A DNA stretch of 64,000 bases from Pseudeuparius sepicola (GCA_963920635.1 OY987300.1:57433415-57497414), one strand, 5' to 3'. Positions 1 to 11,314 are shown, numbered from the stretch's first letter. A program made the numbers and translations. Notes: generated by a model not told the origin, from the sequence alone.

Positions 1-243
1 ATAAATTTTGTCTTGAAACATCAAATTTGGAATAAATCCTTATATTATAAATATCTGTGATGTTAAGGATACATACTACTACAAAATATAATATATATAT
101 ATATATATTATATTTTGTAGTAGTATGTATATATATATATTATATATATATATTATATTTTGTAGTAGTATGTATCCTTAACATCACAGATATTTATAAT
201 ATAAGGATTTATTCCAAATTTGATGTTTCAAGACAAAATTTAT
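1..243. repeat. AT-rich palindrome, possibly continuing left of the window
   Basis: The first bases (ataaattttgtcttg) are the reverse complement of bases 229-243, and the match runs inward through the motifs ttaaggatacatactactac and gtagtagtatgtatccttaa to a TA-rich centre near 120-150. A third, partial copy of the right arm lies at 307-356, separated by a (TA)n tract. The centre may have expanded as a microsatellite. No coding potential; the short ORF here is only TA repeat read as Ile/Tyr. Confidence 0.85.
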
Positions 244-272
244 AGATTCTATTAAAATAATAGATAATAGAA

Positions 273-306
<34 letters not shown>

Positions 307-312
<6 letters not shown>

Positions 313-356
313 TTTGTAGTAGTATGTATCCTTAACATCACAGATATTTATAATAT
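307..356 (+). repeat. partial third copy of the 1-243 palindrome arm
   Basis: The sequence from ttatattttgtagtagtatg to gatatttataatata repeats the inner half of the palindrome arm ending at 243. It is flanked on both sides by (TA)n tracts at about 273-306 and 350-366, which suggests slippage or template switching at the TA tract. Confidence 0.75.
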
Positions 357-366
357 ATATATATAT

Positions 367-660
367 AAGGATGTAAGATTAGCGAGTGTAAATGTAATAA
401 TTACAAGAAAAGGTGATAATGGGCAAACACTCAAAGTTAACAAAAAGAAAAAAAAAAAAAAAAAAAAAACTAGTAACCGCATACACGTGTTTCATGCTAT
501 TTGACAATCATCAGTACGGTGTAATATTAACCAAATCAAAAGATAGGCATGATTTGGGAAGCAACAAATGAAGTCCAGGCAGGAGCCAGCAGCACATTTG
601 CAGCTTCAGTCAGCACATCCCCTATTTTGGGGCTTGTACTAACATCGCCACGGAGGCTGC
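367..660 (-). repeat. dispersed copy of the 326-bp tandem-repeat family (copy 1)
   Basis: Read on the minus strand this matches the tandem unit at 44219-44870 almost completely; only about 30-55 bases around the unit's gggttatgaagatttccacg segment are missing. The copy spans the unit-to-unit junction, so it is circularly permuted relative to an arbitrary unit start, as expected if it came from a tandem array. A run of A expanded to about 21 bases lies at 449-469. Both ends abut (TA)n microsatellites. Confidence 0.85.
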
Positions 661-700
661 TATATATATATATATATATATATATAGATATATATATGAA
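661..700. repeat. (TA)n microsatellite
   Basis: Alternating TA directly after the 326-bp-family copy; simple sequence with no other content. Confidence 0.9.
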
Positions 701-732
701 TATTATTATAATATATTAATATCTATACTCTA

Positions 733-1471
733 TACATTGTGTCCCAATTTGATACTGGACATCTCAGAAACACATGAAGGACAAGGAAAACAAATGGTCT
801 CTATTTTTTTATTGGTAGTGCCAAGGGAGAGTATCTCATAGGTGGTGGTATTTGGATGGGGTAATTATTTCATGGCCTGCTATGTTCTTTTAAAATAGCA
901 AATTTTCAAGGAACCCCATTAGGAATTTTTTTTACGACAAAATGTTATTAAGAAAACTTGTTCAGAATGAAAAACTGAGTAGATTCGCAAAATTTTAAAA
1001 GGCTAGGCCTACTTTGATTTTTAGATTTACCTCCCACTTTTTTCTTAGAAAAATGTCCTTTCTGGAGCTTTCACGCCAAAATTTTATTTTTTCACGATGA
1101 TCAAGTTTCCTTAATAATATTTTGACGTGAAAGTTGCACAAAGGACACATTTCTAAGAAAAAAGTGTGAGAAAAAGGCGAAAAAGCTAAAAATCAAAGTA
1201 GGCCTAGACTTTTGAAACTTTGCAATTCTACTCAGTTTTTCATTCTGAACAAGTTTTCTTAATAACATTTTGTCGTAAAAAAATCCCTAATAGGGTTTCT
1301 TGAAAATTAGCTACTTTGAAAAATCATATACCTAATTACCCCAGCCAAATACCACCACCTATGAGATAGGTACTCTCCCTTGGGACTACCAATAAAAAAA
1401 TAGAGACCATTTGTGTTCTTTGTCCTTCATATAGATCCGAGGTGTCCAGTATCAAATTGGGACACACTGTA
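733..1471. mobile_element. palindromic TA-flanked DNA element, about 739 bp
   Basis: The left end (tacattgtgtcccaattt) and right end (aaattgggacacactgta) are inverted, and complementarity continues through nearly the whole element: arms of about 370 bases meet near 1105. Matching inner landmarks are tttacgacaaaatgttatta at left and aataacattttgtcgtaaaa at right. The ends resemble Tc1/mariner termini. No transposase remains, so it is a non-autonomous foldback or MITE type. A diverged relative without its ends is recognisable at about 45780-46050. Confidence 0.85.
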
Positions 1472-1613
1472 TTATAGATGATGCAAATAAAAAAATTGTT
1501 ATCAAGAAGCATGAACAGCAATAATATTATATACTAATAGGCACAATACGAGGTCTCCTCAGGTGCCAGACTGTGCTGTAAATTTAAGCTAACTTTATAA
1601 TAGGTGTTGCAGC

Positions 1614-1733
1614 AAATAATAATAATAATAATAATTCTCACCCTCACAATACTCCAAACTAGGAGTACCCCAGAAGCAACCACATGCTTGTGCGGGGGAG
1701 GGGGGCAATTACTGTTCTTTTGTCTTCGTTGCC
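1614..1733 (-). mobile_element. 5'-truncated ATT-tailed retroposon, copy 1
   Basis: On the minus strand this shares with 6800-6950, 40519-40566 and 54487-54712 a segment containing gcatgtggttgcttctgggg and tttggagtattgtgagggtg, ending in (ATT)n. A constant 3' end with a variable 5' end and a simple-repeat tail is the signature of LINE or SINE retroposition. No reading frame is recognisable. Confidence 0.75.
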
Positions 1734-1764
1734 ATAAATAAATAAATATCTAAAAATTCCGTCA

Positions 1765-2060
1765 CTACCGCGGGATGTCCCAAATTAAGGCGGGCACGAA
1801 TTTCCCTGGCCCAACCCGGCTGCCATGCCGATTAGGGACGGTCTTTGCGGCGCCCCGTCCCCTCGGCGCGCCTCTGTATCTCCCCCGTGCCGCCGCTCTC
1901 CGCCCCTGGCCTGACCGGCCTGACCCTAATCTAGCCGGCTGACAGCCCGCCAGCTGCTCGCCGATAAAGGTGTCCCCGCACGGACGGGTCTCATTATACC
2001 GCGAGACGGGGCCGATCGCGCCTCGGGTAAAGTGAACATGCGCAGGTCGACGGATTAGTG
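1765..2060. other. GC-rich, CpG-rich island, no gene recognised
   Basis: Abrupt change from AT-rich surroundings to a block rich in CpG (for example gcggcgccccgtcccctcgg). No long ORF and no repeat partner seen in the window. It could be a promoter or enhancer-type island or a conserved non-coding element; sequence alone does not decide. Confidence 0.6.
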
Positions 2061-2291
2061 GCTATAGGGCCAGTGGCGGTTATTGCATTAGGTATAATTT
2101 AAATATGGAGATACGCCTAACTTTCTTTTGTTTGAAAAACCTTCCAAGACCGCTTCTTTTGACCTCCCTACCGTTGTCAAAATGCAAACCAGGCAGGCTG
2201 CCATTTTTTGTATACCCCGATTTTCACTAAAACTAAAACTAAAATCTGACACCACAGCGTTAATCAGGACACACCAAAGTCCTAACAAGGT

Positions 2292-2985
2292 ACCTGTACC
2301 GTACCTAATAAGGCCATGGCCCTAATAAAGCCACTACCCCACCATCTTAACACTATGCTTTGATAAACAGAAATCTACATCAAAAAGATAACTTTCTCTA
2401 CTTGAAAATAGAGAGCGCCAGGTTACCACAAATATTCCTGTTTGTTTTCTTAAGAAAAAGAATAGGTCTTGTGGTGTGTTTGCTGTTGACAAAGTGATGC
2501 ATAATATGTTTTAGCTTGATAATAAATATATTTTGCTTTTATCGATAAGATTTATTTTGAGGTTATGTGCTCCTAATAAACTCACTTTAAATTCTGCTGC
2601 ACCATAAAAATGATCACACGAAACCTGTTTAATGCAGCCAGCACATCAAAACAAGCAGATTTTTTTAACCAAAGATGAAAAAACAACCGCCTAAAGAAAG
2701 TTGGTATTGCTTTGTGTGTGGCGAAGATAGAATCCTGGACATTTGCTCACGATACGTCCACATTGTGTACGAGGAATGTGTTGGATTACAAAAGGGAGAT
2801 GGCCTAAAATTCGTTTGTTATGAATGTGAAAATTGACATTTTGTATTGATGTCACCTTTGTTTACAATTATTTAATATATAATAGGGAGTTGTGTCTTAT
2901 TCAAAACAGAAAAAAAAACACAGTGGCCTAACACATTCATAACTACTATGTCCAAAAGCTTAGTGTGGCCTTAATTGGTAAAGGT
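2292..2985 (+). mobile_element. degenerate pogo-type transposon fragment inside family A copy 1
   Basis: This segment breaks an otherwise continuous family A arm: the sequence before 2291 and after 2986 is contiguous in the copy at 22672-22710. It contains the C-terminal zinc-finger codons of a pogo/Tigger-like protein at 2675-2836, and both ends carry repeated taaggcca-type motifs in inverted orientation (around 2311 and 2961). Exact ends and target duplication are not clean. Most of the transposase is gone. Confidence 0.55.
2675..2836 (+). pseudogene. C-terminal zinc-finger remnant of a pogo/DDE_1-type transposase (53 codons)
   Basis: The frame from ATG 2675 to TGA 2834-2836 gives a 53-aa peptide with WYCFVCGEDR near its start, a single Cys after a nine-residue spacing, His and Cys in the middle (HIVYEEC) and FVCYEC near the end. 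This CxxC...C...H..C...CxxC pattern resembles the PHD/RING-like finger at the C-terminus of insect pogo/Tigger-related DDE_1 proteins. In those proteins it follows the catalytic domain; here a stop codon lies two codons upstream of the ATG, so the catalytic part is lost or displaced. Family assignment comes from recollection of the motif and has not been searched. Confidence 0.5.
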
Positions 2986-4313
2986 ACATACCTTATACCA
3001 AATTTGAACAAAAAATATACCTATAGATAGTTCCATTCCACAGGTTTCCAAAGTTGGACCTGGATCTGACGAGTCAGGTGTGCCATATGGAATTACCTCC
3101 AAGCAGTAGAATGGTCGACAGGATCACTCAAAGGATTAGTGTGCAAAGATCGAACAAAACATATACATATAGGATGTTTCACTCTGTGTCATCTCAAAAT
3201 GCTCAATTCTTTTAAACTTTATGCGAGGCAAGACCGCCCTATCGAATTCAGTTGACATATAAGTTGTAAAAGTGAAAAGGTAAATATGTATGTTGATTAT
3301 TGAGAAGCAAGAAAAATGACTTAAATTAAAAATTTTCAGAAAAATAGCGTTTGCCTTTATTATCTTCCACTAAAAAGTTATTCTTCAAAAACACATTTAA
3401 AATATTAATTTGTGTTGATCGCTATTACCATGGATATCGTCAAGATTTCAATTACTATCGCTCAATTTACCTCCCTACCGTTTATTCCTGAAACAATACC
3501 TAATAATACCTAATAATAATCTGATTAGAAATTTTATCTGCTTCTCAAGCAATAATTGACTTTTTTATACTATATACAAAATCACCTTAGAAAACTTACC
3601 CTATGTCAATGAATAGCTTTACAAATAAAAGTCTTTTAAAAAACTGCTTTTAGTGGAAGAAAATAAAGGAAGATTGCTTTGGTAAAAAGCGCTTAGGAAA
3701 AATGTTGGATTTGTGACATAAGTGGTATCATAGAAGAACCTACTACTATGGTGGTATAGAGAGAAAAAATTGTTTGGCGTCACGTTCAAAATGGTTCAAA
3801 TTATCCCTTATTTGATCTCTATTTCATCTCCCATAAAATAATATCACATGTCTTTGACGGTTTTCCACCAACAGAGAAAAACACACTGCATATTTTATAT
3901 TGGATCTTTGCACACCAAAATATTGACTGGTGCTTTTGACCTTTCAATGTTTTTAGAAAATTTCATGGGACACTGGACTCGCTAGATGTTTTTAAAATTC
4001 CTATTTTGCTCAACTTTGACACCCTGTATAATGGAACTCCAAATTTGGTATGTATATGGAAATTTTGTGGTGTTCTGATTATCGCTGCTGTATCAGATTT
4101 TAAATGAAAAAATCGCTAAATTGTTTTAGTGAAAATCAAGGATACAATCGTAGATATAGCCCGTCCTATGGATTCGCGTTTTGACAACGGTATGTTAAAA
4201 TGTGAAAAGAAGCGATTTTGAAGACCTTTAAAACAAAAAAGTTCAAGGGAATATCTCCAAAAATAAAGATTTTATGGATTTGTATAGTTATATAAGTATA
4301 GACACCCTGCGTA

Positions 4314-5589
4314 AACCGCTGCTAATGGAATGACTGCTTCCACATCATTTTTAAATCGGGAGCAAATTCGAATATTTGCCGCAAATCCTAAAACCATTAT
4401 ATAATATCCCTCCAATTCCTAAAGCACTTTCTTTTAAATTTAAAAAATTTAAATCCTCTCACAAACGCATATCACTCGCTATTTTAAAGTTTCGACCCCT
4501 TCCCTTTTTACAATATTATCAAGATTGTCTTCGCCAATAAACATTTGTTTGATTTTTTCGCTGAAATTATACCTACTTCCAGTCGCATAATGATGTGGAA
4601 GTATAATAAAAAAACACGCCCTCTAAAAAATATTTAAGTGCACTCAAATCATTTCTGATTATATGCATACGTGTTTAAGCTTCCTATTCCCGACACGGTA
4701 AATTTTCTTTCTGCTGGTATTTACACTATAAATAACGCAGGATCCCAAGGTGGCCACTATCGTAATAAATAAATTGCTCTTGCGCCTGGAGATGTATCTG
4801 CTGTGCAATTTGTTCTCTCAGAATAGCACTAAAAACGGGCAAAAATTAAACAAACCAGAACCAAGTGGCAACCCGCTGTCGAGAGACCGCGGCAAAAAAG
4901 AGCGAGTTTGTCCTTTTTAATCCGTCAATTTGCTACCAGCTATGCCCGCGCGGGCTGTATCGTATTTGCGTTCGAGGTTTATGGGCCGTGAAGCAGTTTT
5001 CTCGTTGGACTCGATTTTTACGCTACTTCGTAATATTATGTAGATTAATGGTAGATACGAGACATAGCCCCGATGCAGTCTTGGCATATGGCTTGTGTCA
5101 CGGTTGTTTTATTTTCTAAAGAAAGTTCAGCTACTATCTCGGGAAGATGTATATTTGTAACACAATGAGAGCCAGCGTTGGTTTAGGTCGACAGGCTCAG
5201 ACACAACGACATTGACATTCTTAATCATTACAAGTATTACACAGTGATTCACGTAAGATTCGCAGTCCGGAACTTTTTTATTTTTCGACTTCGAAAAAGG
5301 TGTAATTACAAAAGTTGTAAAACATTTGCCTGTGTATTAAAGGGGACTGCCAGGGTCGACGTTATACAGGGTGTTGTGAACTCACCAACCAAACTTGTCG
5401 CCTTGAATTTTTGGTGTCTACGCTTCATCCCTATTCCACCGATTAATAGAATGTTATAAAATTTGTCTATTATCATCCGATTTTGATCTAGTTTTTTTAA
5501 CGATAGGGACATTTTTTGGGTCAAAATTGGACAAACCATATTGGGCATACTTTTATAAAAAGTCTGAATACGCCACTGGATTGGGCATG
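4314..5589. other. no gene recognised
   Basis: Mostly unique AT-rich sequence. 4860-5000 is moderately GC-rich with an 84-codon open frame that has no recognisable motif. A single TA-element terminus (tacagggtgttgtgaactc) lies at 5365 without a matching partner, so a truncated TA element is likely; its other end may have been lost at the neighbouring repeat. Confidence 0.5.
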
Positions 5590-6206
5590 CCTTAAAAAGG
5601 TTTTCTTGAAATCGGCAGTAAAGTGTCCCAAAATCGTCATTAAAAGCACAGAAATCGTACAATAATGTAGCCCATTATTGTACGATTTTTTCAATAAGTA
5701 GGCCTTGGCGAGATGTAAACATCAAACGTCAGACGCGGAGAAATCGCCCGTCAAAAGTGATCAAATATTCAAAACCCGGAAGATAAAGGCCCATTTAACT
5801 TTTCGTACACATTGCGAAATTGTTTCCTATAGAAGCGCAATCCTTCAGTATACATATTTTAGTAAATTTGAATATCAATAGATTTGTTGTGTAGGGTGCA
5901 CAAGAAGCAGCAGTTTGGTTTTTCTGTCAGAAGGTGCCGTGTCTCATCATACTTGACCTAGGTAGAGCGATCGTCAAAGTCAAGCAACGCCGCGCGTAGT
6001 CGGTTCATGGACGGGTGATCCCTCATTATCATTTTCGTGCCTAATAAAACATTTTTTTTTCCGATTTCAAAAAAATATATAATATGTACCTCGGCACTGA
6101 AGTTCTTTTTATGACTCATGTGGTTTATTTGCCTCGGCCAGAGGCCTCGGCAACTAAATTCCACATGAGTCATAAAAAGTTGAACTTCAGTGCCTTGGTA
6201 CATAAA
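5590..6206 (+). mobile_element. 5S-rRNA-like repeat, copy 1
   Basis: About 600 bases shared with 18829-19396, starting near cttgaaatcggcagt and ending at a hairpin that closes with cagtgccttggtacata. The middle carries a 5S-rRNA-like segment (5936-6022) followed by a T run. In this copy 5651-5688 forms a perfect small hairpin (atcgtacaataatg and cattattgtacgat) and 6085-6203 a larger one built from cggcactgaagttctttt and its complement; copy 2 lacks both complete hairpins. It may be a 5S-derived (SINE3-like) retroposon or a larger element that captured a 5S segment. Confidence 0.65.
5936..6061 (+). ncRNA. 5S-rRNA-like Pol III unit with T-run terminator (copy 1)
   Basis: Resembles the second half of 5S rRNA: gtcaagcaacgccg corresponds to the conserved internal box A, and cggttcatggacgggtgatc to the intermediate/box C region of 5S genes. 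The upstream part (tcatacttgacctagg) fits the start of the 5S fold more loosely. A ten-base T run at 6052-6061 could terminate Pol III. It is too diverged to be a functional 5S rRNA gene; a 5S-derived SINE promoter is the best reading. Confidence 0.6.
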
Positions 6207-6534
6207 TAACTATTATATACCAAATTTTGTTAAAAAATATCGAACAATAAAACTAGAAACCAATGAAAACTGCGATTTAACTGAAAACAATTAAAAAAAT
6301 GTATTCTTGATAAAAATTTGTGCATTCTTGCAAATCTAAAACGCAGTTGAATTACATTTTGTATAGGGGGAAGTTCGAAAATGAAAATGGCTCAAGAGTA
6401 AAGTACCCTTATTTTTTCTTTTAGAGAAAACATGTATATTATGAAGATTTGTATAGAATTAAAAGGTAAGCCCAATAGTGAAGTTTCGGTTTCTATTCCA
6501 TAAAGCACCTTTTCGCCATTTTTTTATGATTTAT
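6207..6534. other. no gene or repeat recognised
   Basis: AT-rich sequence following the 5S-like repeat. No palindrome, tandem repeat or coding signal seen. Confidence 0.5.
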
Positions 6535-6950
6535 GATGCTGCGGTGGCGTCGCTCGTACCGGCGCTGACTTTTTAGACTGCATGTTTTTCTGCCTTCGAT
6601 CGACCTTGGTTCGAGGCAGGCGCATGCACATGTCTTTAAAGAAAAACACCGCTATGGCCAAGAGCGCTGGACAAATGTGGGTTCACGGTATTGCTCCTAA
6701 CTAGCTTTATCCGTGTGATTTACTAATTGTCCTACACTCACTGGAATTACTACGTTTTTCTAGGGTTTTCCGTAGTACTTGAGCGAATGCTATCCTAGTT
6801 CTATTGGGAAAAAAGTCGGCCCTAGCCGCAAATGGCAACGAAGACAAAATAATAGTAATTGCCCCCCTCCCCCGAACAAGCATGTGGTTGCTTCTGGGGT
6901 ACTCCTAGTTTGGAGTATTGTGAGGGTGAGAATTATTATTATTATAGTTC
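6535..6950 (+). mobile_element. ATT-tailed retroposon with possible tRNA-like head (SINE candidate)
   Basis: The 3' part (6779-6950) is the shared retroposon tail ending in gagaattattattattat. Upstream, 6540-6625 has a possible tRNA-like layout: ggtggcgtcgctcgtaccgg as an A-box-like stretch, a region resembling an anticodon arm around gactttttagac, and ttggttcgaggcag as a B-box-like stretch. The tail family is well supported by four copies; the tRNA-like head is weak because no second copy in the window includes it. Confidence 0.45.
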
Positions 6951-9900
6951 CGTTTCCGTTTCAGAGGATTTAACATTTTTTTTTATAAACGCGGGTCACA
7001 TTTTTTTGTTTGAACAGTAGTATGGCTCCTGCAAAATAAAAACGAAAAAGTACTAATTTTTTGCTGGGAATTTTTTGCCGGTCAATGTATAGGGTGTTCC
7101 ATTAAAAAACACGTTTAGTTAGTTCTTTGACAACGACCTGTATAATATTAGGACCTCTGACAGTCCCGTTAGACGCACAGAAAAATGTTTGACAACATAT
7201 TTTATGTATATTATAACATCTTTCTCAAGTGCTTAACTTTTAATTAACAGAAAATTACGAAACCACTGAAAATTCAGAAATGTTTCGTACCTTTGTCTAT
7301 TGACCACAATTTTATTACTCCTGAAAGTGTCGTTTCATCGGAGCGGTTAGTTTGAAGGGCTTCGGGGTTAAAGTGAGTATGTAAGTATTGCCATTCATTT
7401 AAAAATGGACTTTCCTTGCATTTCGCTGCTTTTTTAATCGGTTTTGGATTATAAAAAATAACCTATGCTGGTTATTCCTAATTCACGGGCAACAAATTTG
7501 GTAGGTATCTGTTTCTGTTTTTGTCCAACTATTAGGCATTCAATATGTAATATAAATTAACTTTTGCAAGCGAACTATTTCACAAAATAAAGAATTAAAA
7601 TCAAAAAATTGATGAACTCCATCGATCGTTCATTGAGTGTCTTTTATTCTATAAATATTAACAAGAATTTGAACCTTCGTGAATTTAAACCCTCGTGAAC
7701 CAACAAACTTCATTAACCTCACTGGGGGGGGGGGGGGGTACATTTTCCATTTCAGCAAACAAAATAGCAGTAATTATTAGTTTAATCTCCAAACAAAAGC
7801 AGGACTGAACCTATATTTTTTGTCCATTTCCTGTGGGAACAAAGTTGGTAATTTACGTCCTGACGATTTATATAAGATAATAAATAACAACATAATTATT
7901 ACATATAAGTAATTAAGATGGCCTGACCCTGTGTCTTTTAATTGCAATATTACAAGATGAAGGTACCTACAGAGAAAAAATGTAGAGACGAATTGCTGCA
8001 AGCAGCTACCGTCAAAGTTCCAACAGTTGTTGGCCTCCCGCCAAGAAAACTGCGATAGTTTGATTAGGTGAGTGGGCCGGCGACAAATGCATTAGCACTT
8101 AAAAGTTTTATGGTGTCAGACTTACGTTTACGGTAGTTTCATGGTACGACATTTTTGTATTCTAATGTGGATATTAATATGCGGCTGTGCGAAATTTTGA
8201 CTTGGTCAACATGTAGCCACCAAAGTGTCTGACGAGGAACTTGTATACAGAAATTATATTGCCCTGATTTACATAATACTATAATTAAGGATCAAATATA
8301 GACGATATTGCCGCATGGTTTGGTAATAGTGATAGGCGCAGTAGTATTTCTTTGGGAGGTAATTCTGTAATTCCTAAGGACAAGGACACGAGCTTTTGGC
8401 TACATGGTTCTTATGTGAAACATGTGCGAAACATTATACACAATATTATTTTTAAAAGGGCTGACTAAAATATCTAATTTTCAAGGTGACTAAAACTAAA
8501 AGCAGAAAGTTGGGAAGAAGCTGTTATCTTTAGTTTTTTACGATGGATATTTTTCTTCTTTGATGATTTTTCTTTTTATGTGGTATATTTCTTCAGACCG
8601 TTTCCCTGAAGCAACGAAGATATTAGAAAACAGAAATCCATATTTGCAGATACCTGTTTCTGATTATGCCCTCGGCCTTGTCAATACTTACCTCAACAGC
8701 TAGACTTCCTGGCCATCAGTTACAAAATTATGTATACACTGCAATAGACAGGGTGTCTCTGGAGAGACTCTTGTGATAAAAAATTTTGAGTGGAATTTCA
8801 CTCAAATTGCACTCATTATTGCCTCAATCTCTGTATAACGATTATTGAATTAAATTTTCACTCGTTAGCTCAAAATAGATGATCGACTTGAGTGAAAGTA
8901 AAAAATAAATTGTGATTAAAATTACTCTCTTTAGACACTTTAAAGTAATCAGGTCACAGTGAAAGTTACTTCTGAATTGAGAAAATTCTTCACTAAAAGT
9001 ATTTTATAATATTAAAATACATTTTATTTCTAGTAAATTTTTTAATGTGCCTTTTCAAAATGTCGAAAAATTGTATTGAAAAAGTTACTCTATAACAGAA
9101 TTAAAATTATTTTATAAAAAATAATTGACCTATTAGGTACTTTCATTTTTGTGATTTCTTAGAGTAAAATATAAAGACATGAAAAATTCTCATAAAAATA
9201 CTTACTATATTTAACAAAAGTTATATTTTATGTTCAACGAGTATAATTTTTGGAGTAAAAATCGCTTGGGCCACCCCGTCTCTGTGTTCTACTACTTTTG
9301 GATGACCGCACAATGCACAGAGCCTTGAGATATGAATGTGAATTTTCGAATCCTACAAATAAAAACAAACAATTAGCGAAGGACCACCGGCGGTGTCAGC
9401 GGAGGCTGCTAAAAAATTTCGCTCACGTCTCTAAGCCCACCGCACTTGCCCAACGTATCGAGAATAAGTAAAGACGAACTTTGTTTGTTTTATTACTGTA
9501 ATGACTGCCATTTTCATGCGAGGCGCGATATCGGAGATCGTAAATCCTGCATGCCGAAGCCAACCTTACTGTTGTGTGGCGTGTGGTCTACGTGGAATCT
9601 AACAATTCGGCACACATTTTGTTTAGAAACTTTTAGTGAGAGTGCGCCTCGCAGACGAAAAAATAGGCCAGCACGAATTAAATAATTTGGTGAGCGTTGA
9701 CTCGGGCATTCCAACGGAGTTTAGACGAAAGCGCCCGGCCCAAGGCCAGCCGAAGACGTTTTTATTTGAAGGCAAGCGGATGGCTGGTCGCCCGGATTTT
9801 TGATATTTATTTTTAGATTGTTTTTGGGAAAGAACAAGTAATGAAGAAATGCTGATTAATGGGTCCAAGTAGAAGAATTTCTTGAAAAAGATGAATCTAT

Positions 9901-10731
9901 CTAAATATACTATTCGTTTTTGTTGCGTTACACGTTACGTAACATCTAAAAGGCTATTTTATCCTATACGCCATGGTTATTTTTTAATTTCTCTCTTTGC
10001 AATCTATTGAAGGTGTTAAGTACGTAGACAAACTCCAATGAGCGTTTGTGCGTTTAACTTGAAGGAAAACAATGACATACCAAAGTGGATCCTAAAACGG
10101 CTTCATTTTCGCAAAACCAAATACGAAATGGTTTTTTTCCAATGCTTTCCAAACGTTTAGAGATTCAGTACCAATGGTAAAACTTTTCCTGTTAAATGTG
10201 TGGCTACCCTATTCCTCCGCCAGTGGTGACATTTTTGGATGCACCATAAAATTCTCTACAAAAGTCCTATTTTGACTTTTTTCCTATCTGTCAGAGTTTC
10301 GAGGCAAACACGAGTTTTTTGATCGAATTAATGAAGTTATTTTACTACTGTTAAATAACACAATTGCAACCAGCTATATAAGACAACTTAGTAAATGAAC
10401 CAATTGCAATCAACTAGGACATCTTATTGCTGTCTTTTAAGTTTGGCTTCGATTTATTTATTATTTACAGGAAAGCTGTTCAACATTTTCGATATCTTTC
10501 TGCAAATTTCATTCTGTATCTCAATTGGGGAACTATGTTCATATGAACTAATTTCTTAAAATCGACCAGGAATCTTTCCTTGAAATGTTGTGACATAGGT
10601 ACTTCATTAACACCTTGTATAGGTCTGTTTCAGCAGAACTTCAAGCCGTTTGAAAGCGACGTAAAACTGCGCATGCTCCTGACATTTTCAAACTGGCTTA
10701 AAATTCTGCCGAAAGGTATCTAATATCCCAC
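6951..10731. other. long stretch without recognised genes
   Basis: AT-rich and apparently unique. It includes a fragment at about 7065-7095 resembling the right end of the 53123-53615 element (tgccggtcaatgtata), a 15-base G run at about 7724-7738, and a more GC-rich patch at 9370-9780 with short open frames lacking motifs. None of the open frames (74-81 codons) shows a recognisable domain. Confidence 0.5.
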
Positions 10732-11314
10732 AAATTTAAACTGAATTATTATTGTTCGCTTTTTATGCGAGTTGACAACACTGACAGCTGCCGAAAAAAC
10801 CAACAACAGAGGTTATATCCCTATTTGATTAGTGTTTTTATAGAAAGTGCCTGGTAAGTCCTGTAAAACAATAGTTCCGACCAAAAATTTCCCAGAAATA
10901 TAGGTAGTTAATTTTCTAAATAAGTCGCCGAAATTTTTTTGTTTTTGTTTGTGTCAAACCAGATTCTAGTTTTCGATGAATCGATAAGGAAGGTTTGACA
11001 CCAGTTTTAAGGAACACAAAATTATATATATAAATTTAAATTGCATTATTTTTGTTCACTTTTTAAGCGAGTTGACAACACTGAGAGCTTCCGAAAAAAC
11101 AACAAAGGTTGTTTGATTAGTGTTTTTATAGATAGTGTTTGGTAAGTCCTGTAAAACAATAGTTCCGACGAAAAATTGCCCAGAAATAATTAATTTTCTA
11201 AATAAGTCGCCGGAAATTTTTTTTGTTCTTTAATGTGTCAAACCAGATTCTGGTTTTAGACGAATCGATAAGGAAGGTTTGACATCAGTTTTAGCAACAC
11301 AAAATTATATATTC
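10732..11314 (+). repeat. two-copy tandem duplication, period about 300 bp
   Basis: The segment beginning aaatttaaactgaattatt (10732) recurs at about 11032 in direct orientation. Both copies share gcgagttgacaacactga, taagtcctgtaaaacaatag, ctaaataagtcgccg and aatcgataaggaaggtttga in the same order. The second copy is about 17 bases shorter through small deletions. Divergence is moderate, so the duplication is not recent. No ORF spans it. Confidence 0.85.

Larger units (their letters stand above)
2103..4313. mobile_element. palindromic element family A, copy 1, interrupted
   Basis: The right arm (about 3890-4313) ends in gacaccctgcgta and matches the right arm of the better copy at 22447-23692, including the segment around tcaactttgacaccctgta. 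The left arm is split into 2103-2291 and 2986-3215 by a pogo-type insertion, and its outermost ~60 bases are missing next to the GC island. The central spacer holds a smaller inverted repeat (around 3350-3375 and 3640-3670, ttatcttccactaaaaa). No family A transposase is present. Confidence 0.75.

Noticed and set aside
57..245. Ile/Tyr-rich ORF
   Set aside because: Translation of TA-repeat palindrome; not a membrane peptide.
5936..6022. Functional 5S rRNA gene
   Set aside because: Only the internal promoter region is well kept, length and 3' half differ, and the same diverged form occurs twice within a longer repeat.
9340..9365. ttcgaatcc, resembling a tRNA B box
   Set aside because: No matching A box, acceptor stem or anticodon arm around it.
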